From Eubacteriales Family XIII. Incertae Sedis bacterium (GTDB lineage Bacteria; Bacillota; Clostridia; Peptostreptococcales; Anaerovoracaceae), in contig JAITAX010000151.1 of the NCBI GenBank assembly GCA_031283865.1, positions 1-5,567 on the forward strand: a stretch of 5,567 nt of DNA, given 5' to 3'. The notes beneath the pieces are model-generated. The model did no database searches. It had not been told where the DNA came from and was given only the letters and a program-made list of their open reading frames with translations. How positions within the stretch are numbered: the stretch's first letter is position 1; each line of letters starts with the position of its first letter. Shown here in pieces: positions 5,458 to 5,567 of the stretch. The position numbers and the translations under genes were made by a program.

Positions 5458-5567
5458 ATGGATAACGAGAGCGGCGTTTTGGGAGATGCGGCGCGCTATG
5501 CGGCTTTCATCAGTTATCGGCACAGAGACCCCGATGCCGCTGTCGCGAAAGCGGTTCACAGACAGCT
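5458..5567 (+). CDS. TIR-domain protein, N-terminal fragment (3' partial)
   Basis: Only the first 36 codons are inside the window. After a short hydrophilic lead (MDNESGVLGDAAR) comes YAAFISYRHRDPDAA (residues 14-28), then VAKAVHRQ. This matches the opening of bacterial TIR-like domains, in which F-I-S-Y-R-H is the first beta strand and A-box and the following helix carries a VA-x-x-LH-x-x-LE pattern. Such TIR domains are NAD-consuming or signalling modules. In Firmicutes they are often fused to WD40, tetratricopeptide, Sel1 or transmembrane parts. The catalytic glutamate and any C-terminal partner domain lie beyond the window, so neither enzyme activity nor a defence role can be judged. The gene has its own promoter and ribosome binding site and is separated from the tRNA unit by a terminator. 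Confidence 0.8.
   Translation, partial: MDNESGVLGDAARYAAFISYRHRDPDAAVAKAVHRQ

Overview
The window is 5,567 bases of GC-rich bacterial chromosome with all genes on the + strand. The host is probably a high-GC member of the Clostridia or a related Firmicute. This is inference, based on strong AGGAGG-type ribosome binding sites, sigma-A style promoters, tRNA genes with encoded CCA, frequent ATA isoleucine codons, and a TIR protein of a type common in gut Firmicutes. No taxonomic marker gene is present.

Region 1 (2-2520) is the distal part of a ribose/galactose-type (CUT2) ABC importer operon. A double-domain ATPase of the RbsA/MglA/XylG type is cut off at its N-terminus by the window edge. It overlaps by 4 bases (ATGA) a membrane permease of the RbsC type. 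The substrate-binding lipoprotein expected in such operons would lie outside the window.

Region 2 (2629-4635) holds one 668-residue flavoenzyme of the FadH / trimethylamine dehydrogenase / BaiCD-like group: an FMN TIM barrel of the Old Yellow Enzyme type, a four-cysteine Fe-S motif, and FAD and NAD(P)H domains. It lies 108 bases after the permease with no clear terminator or promoter between, so it may belong to the same operon. If so, the importer may bring in a compound that is then reduced or oxidised. The enzyme keeps the FadH-type active-site histidine but has tryptophan where FadH and TMADH have the active-site tyrosine.

Region 3 (about 4636-5243) is a stable-RNA unit. An AT-rich stretch with a possible terminator and a 15-base palindrome leads into a perfect TTGACA-17-TATAAT promoter. 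This is followed by a leader of about 100 bases, tRNA-Leu(UAA), a degenerate remnant of an initiator tRNA, an initiator tRNA-Met(CAU), and a strong intrinsic terminator. The unit has several oddities. The 5' part of the initiator tRNA is duplicated upstream as a decayed copy. The apparently intact initiator tRNA has two adjacent U-U mismatches in its T stem. The spacer after tRNA-Leu carries an 11-base exact complement of the tRNA's variable-arm region.

Region 4 (5244-5567) is AT-rich intergenic DNA with a good promoter (TTGAAA-17-TATGAT) driving the first 36 codons of a TIR-domain protein that runs off the window. This is the only accessory or possibly defence-related gene here, and its function cannot be judged from the fragment. 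I see no CRISPR array, insertion sequence or clear attachment site.
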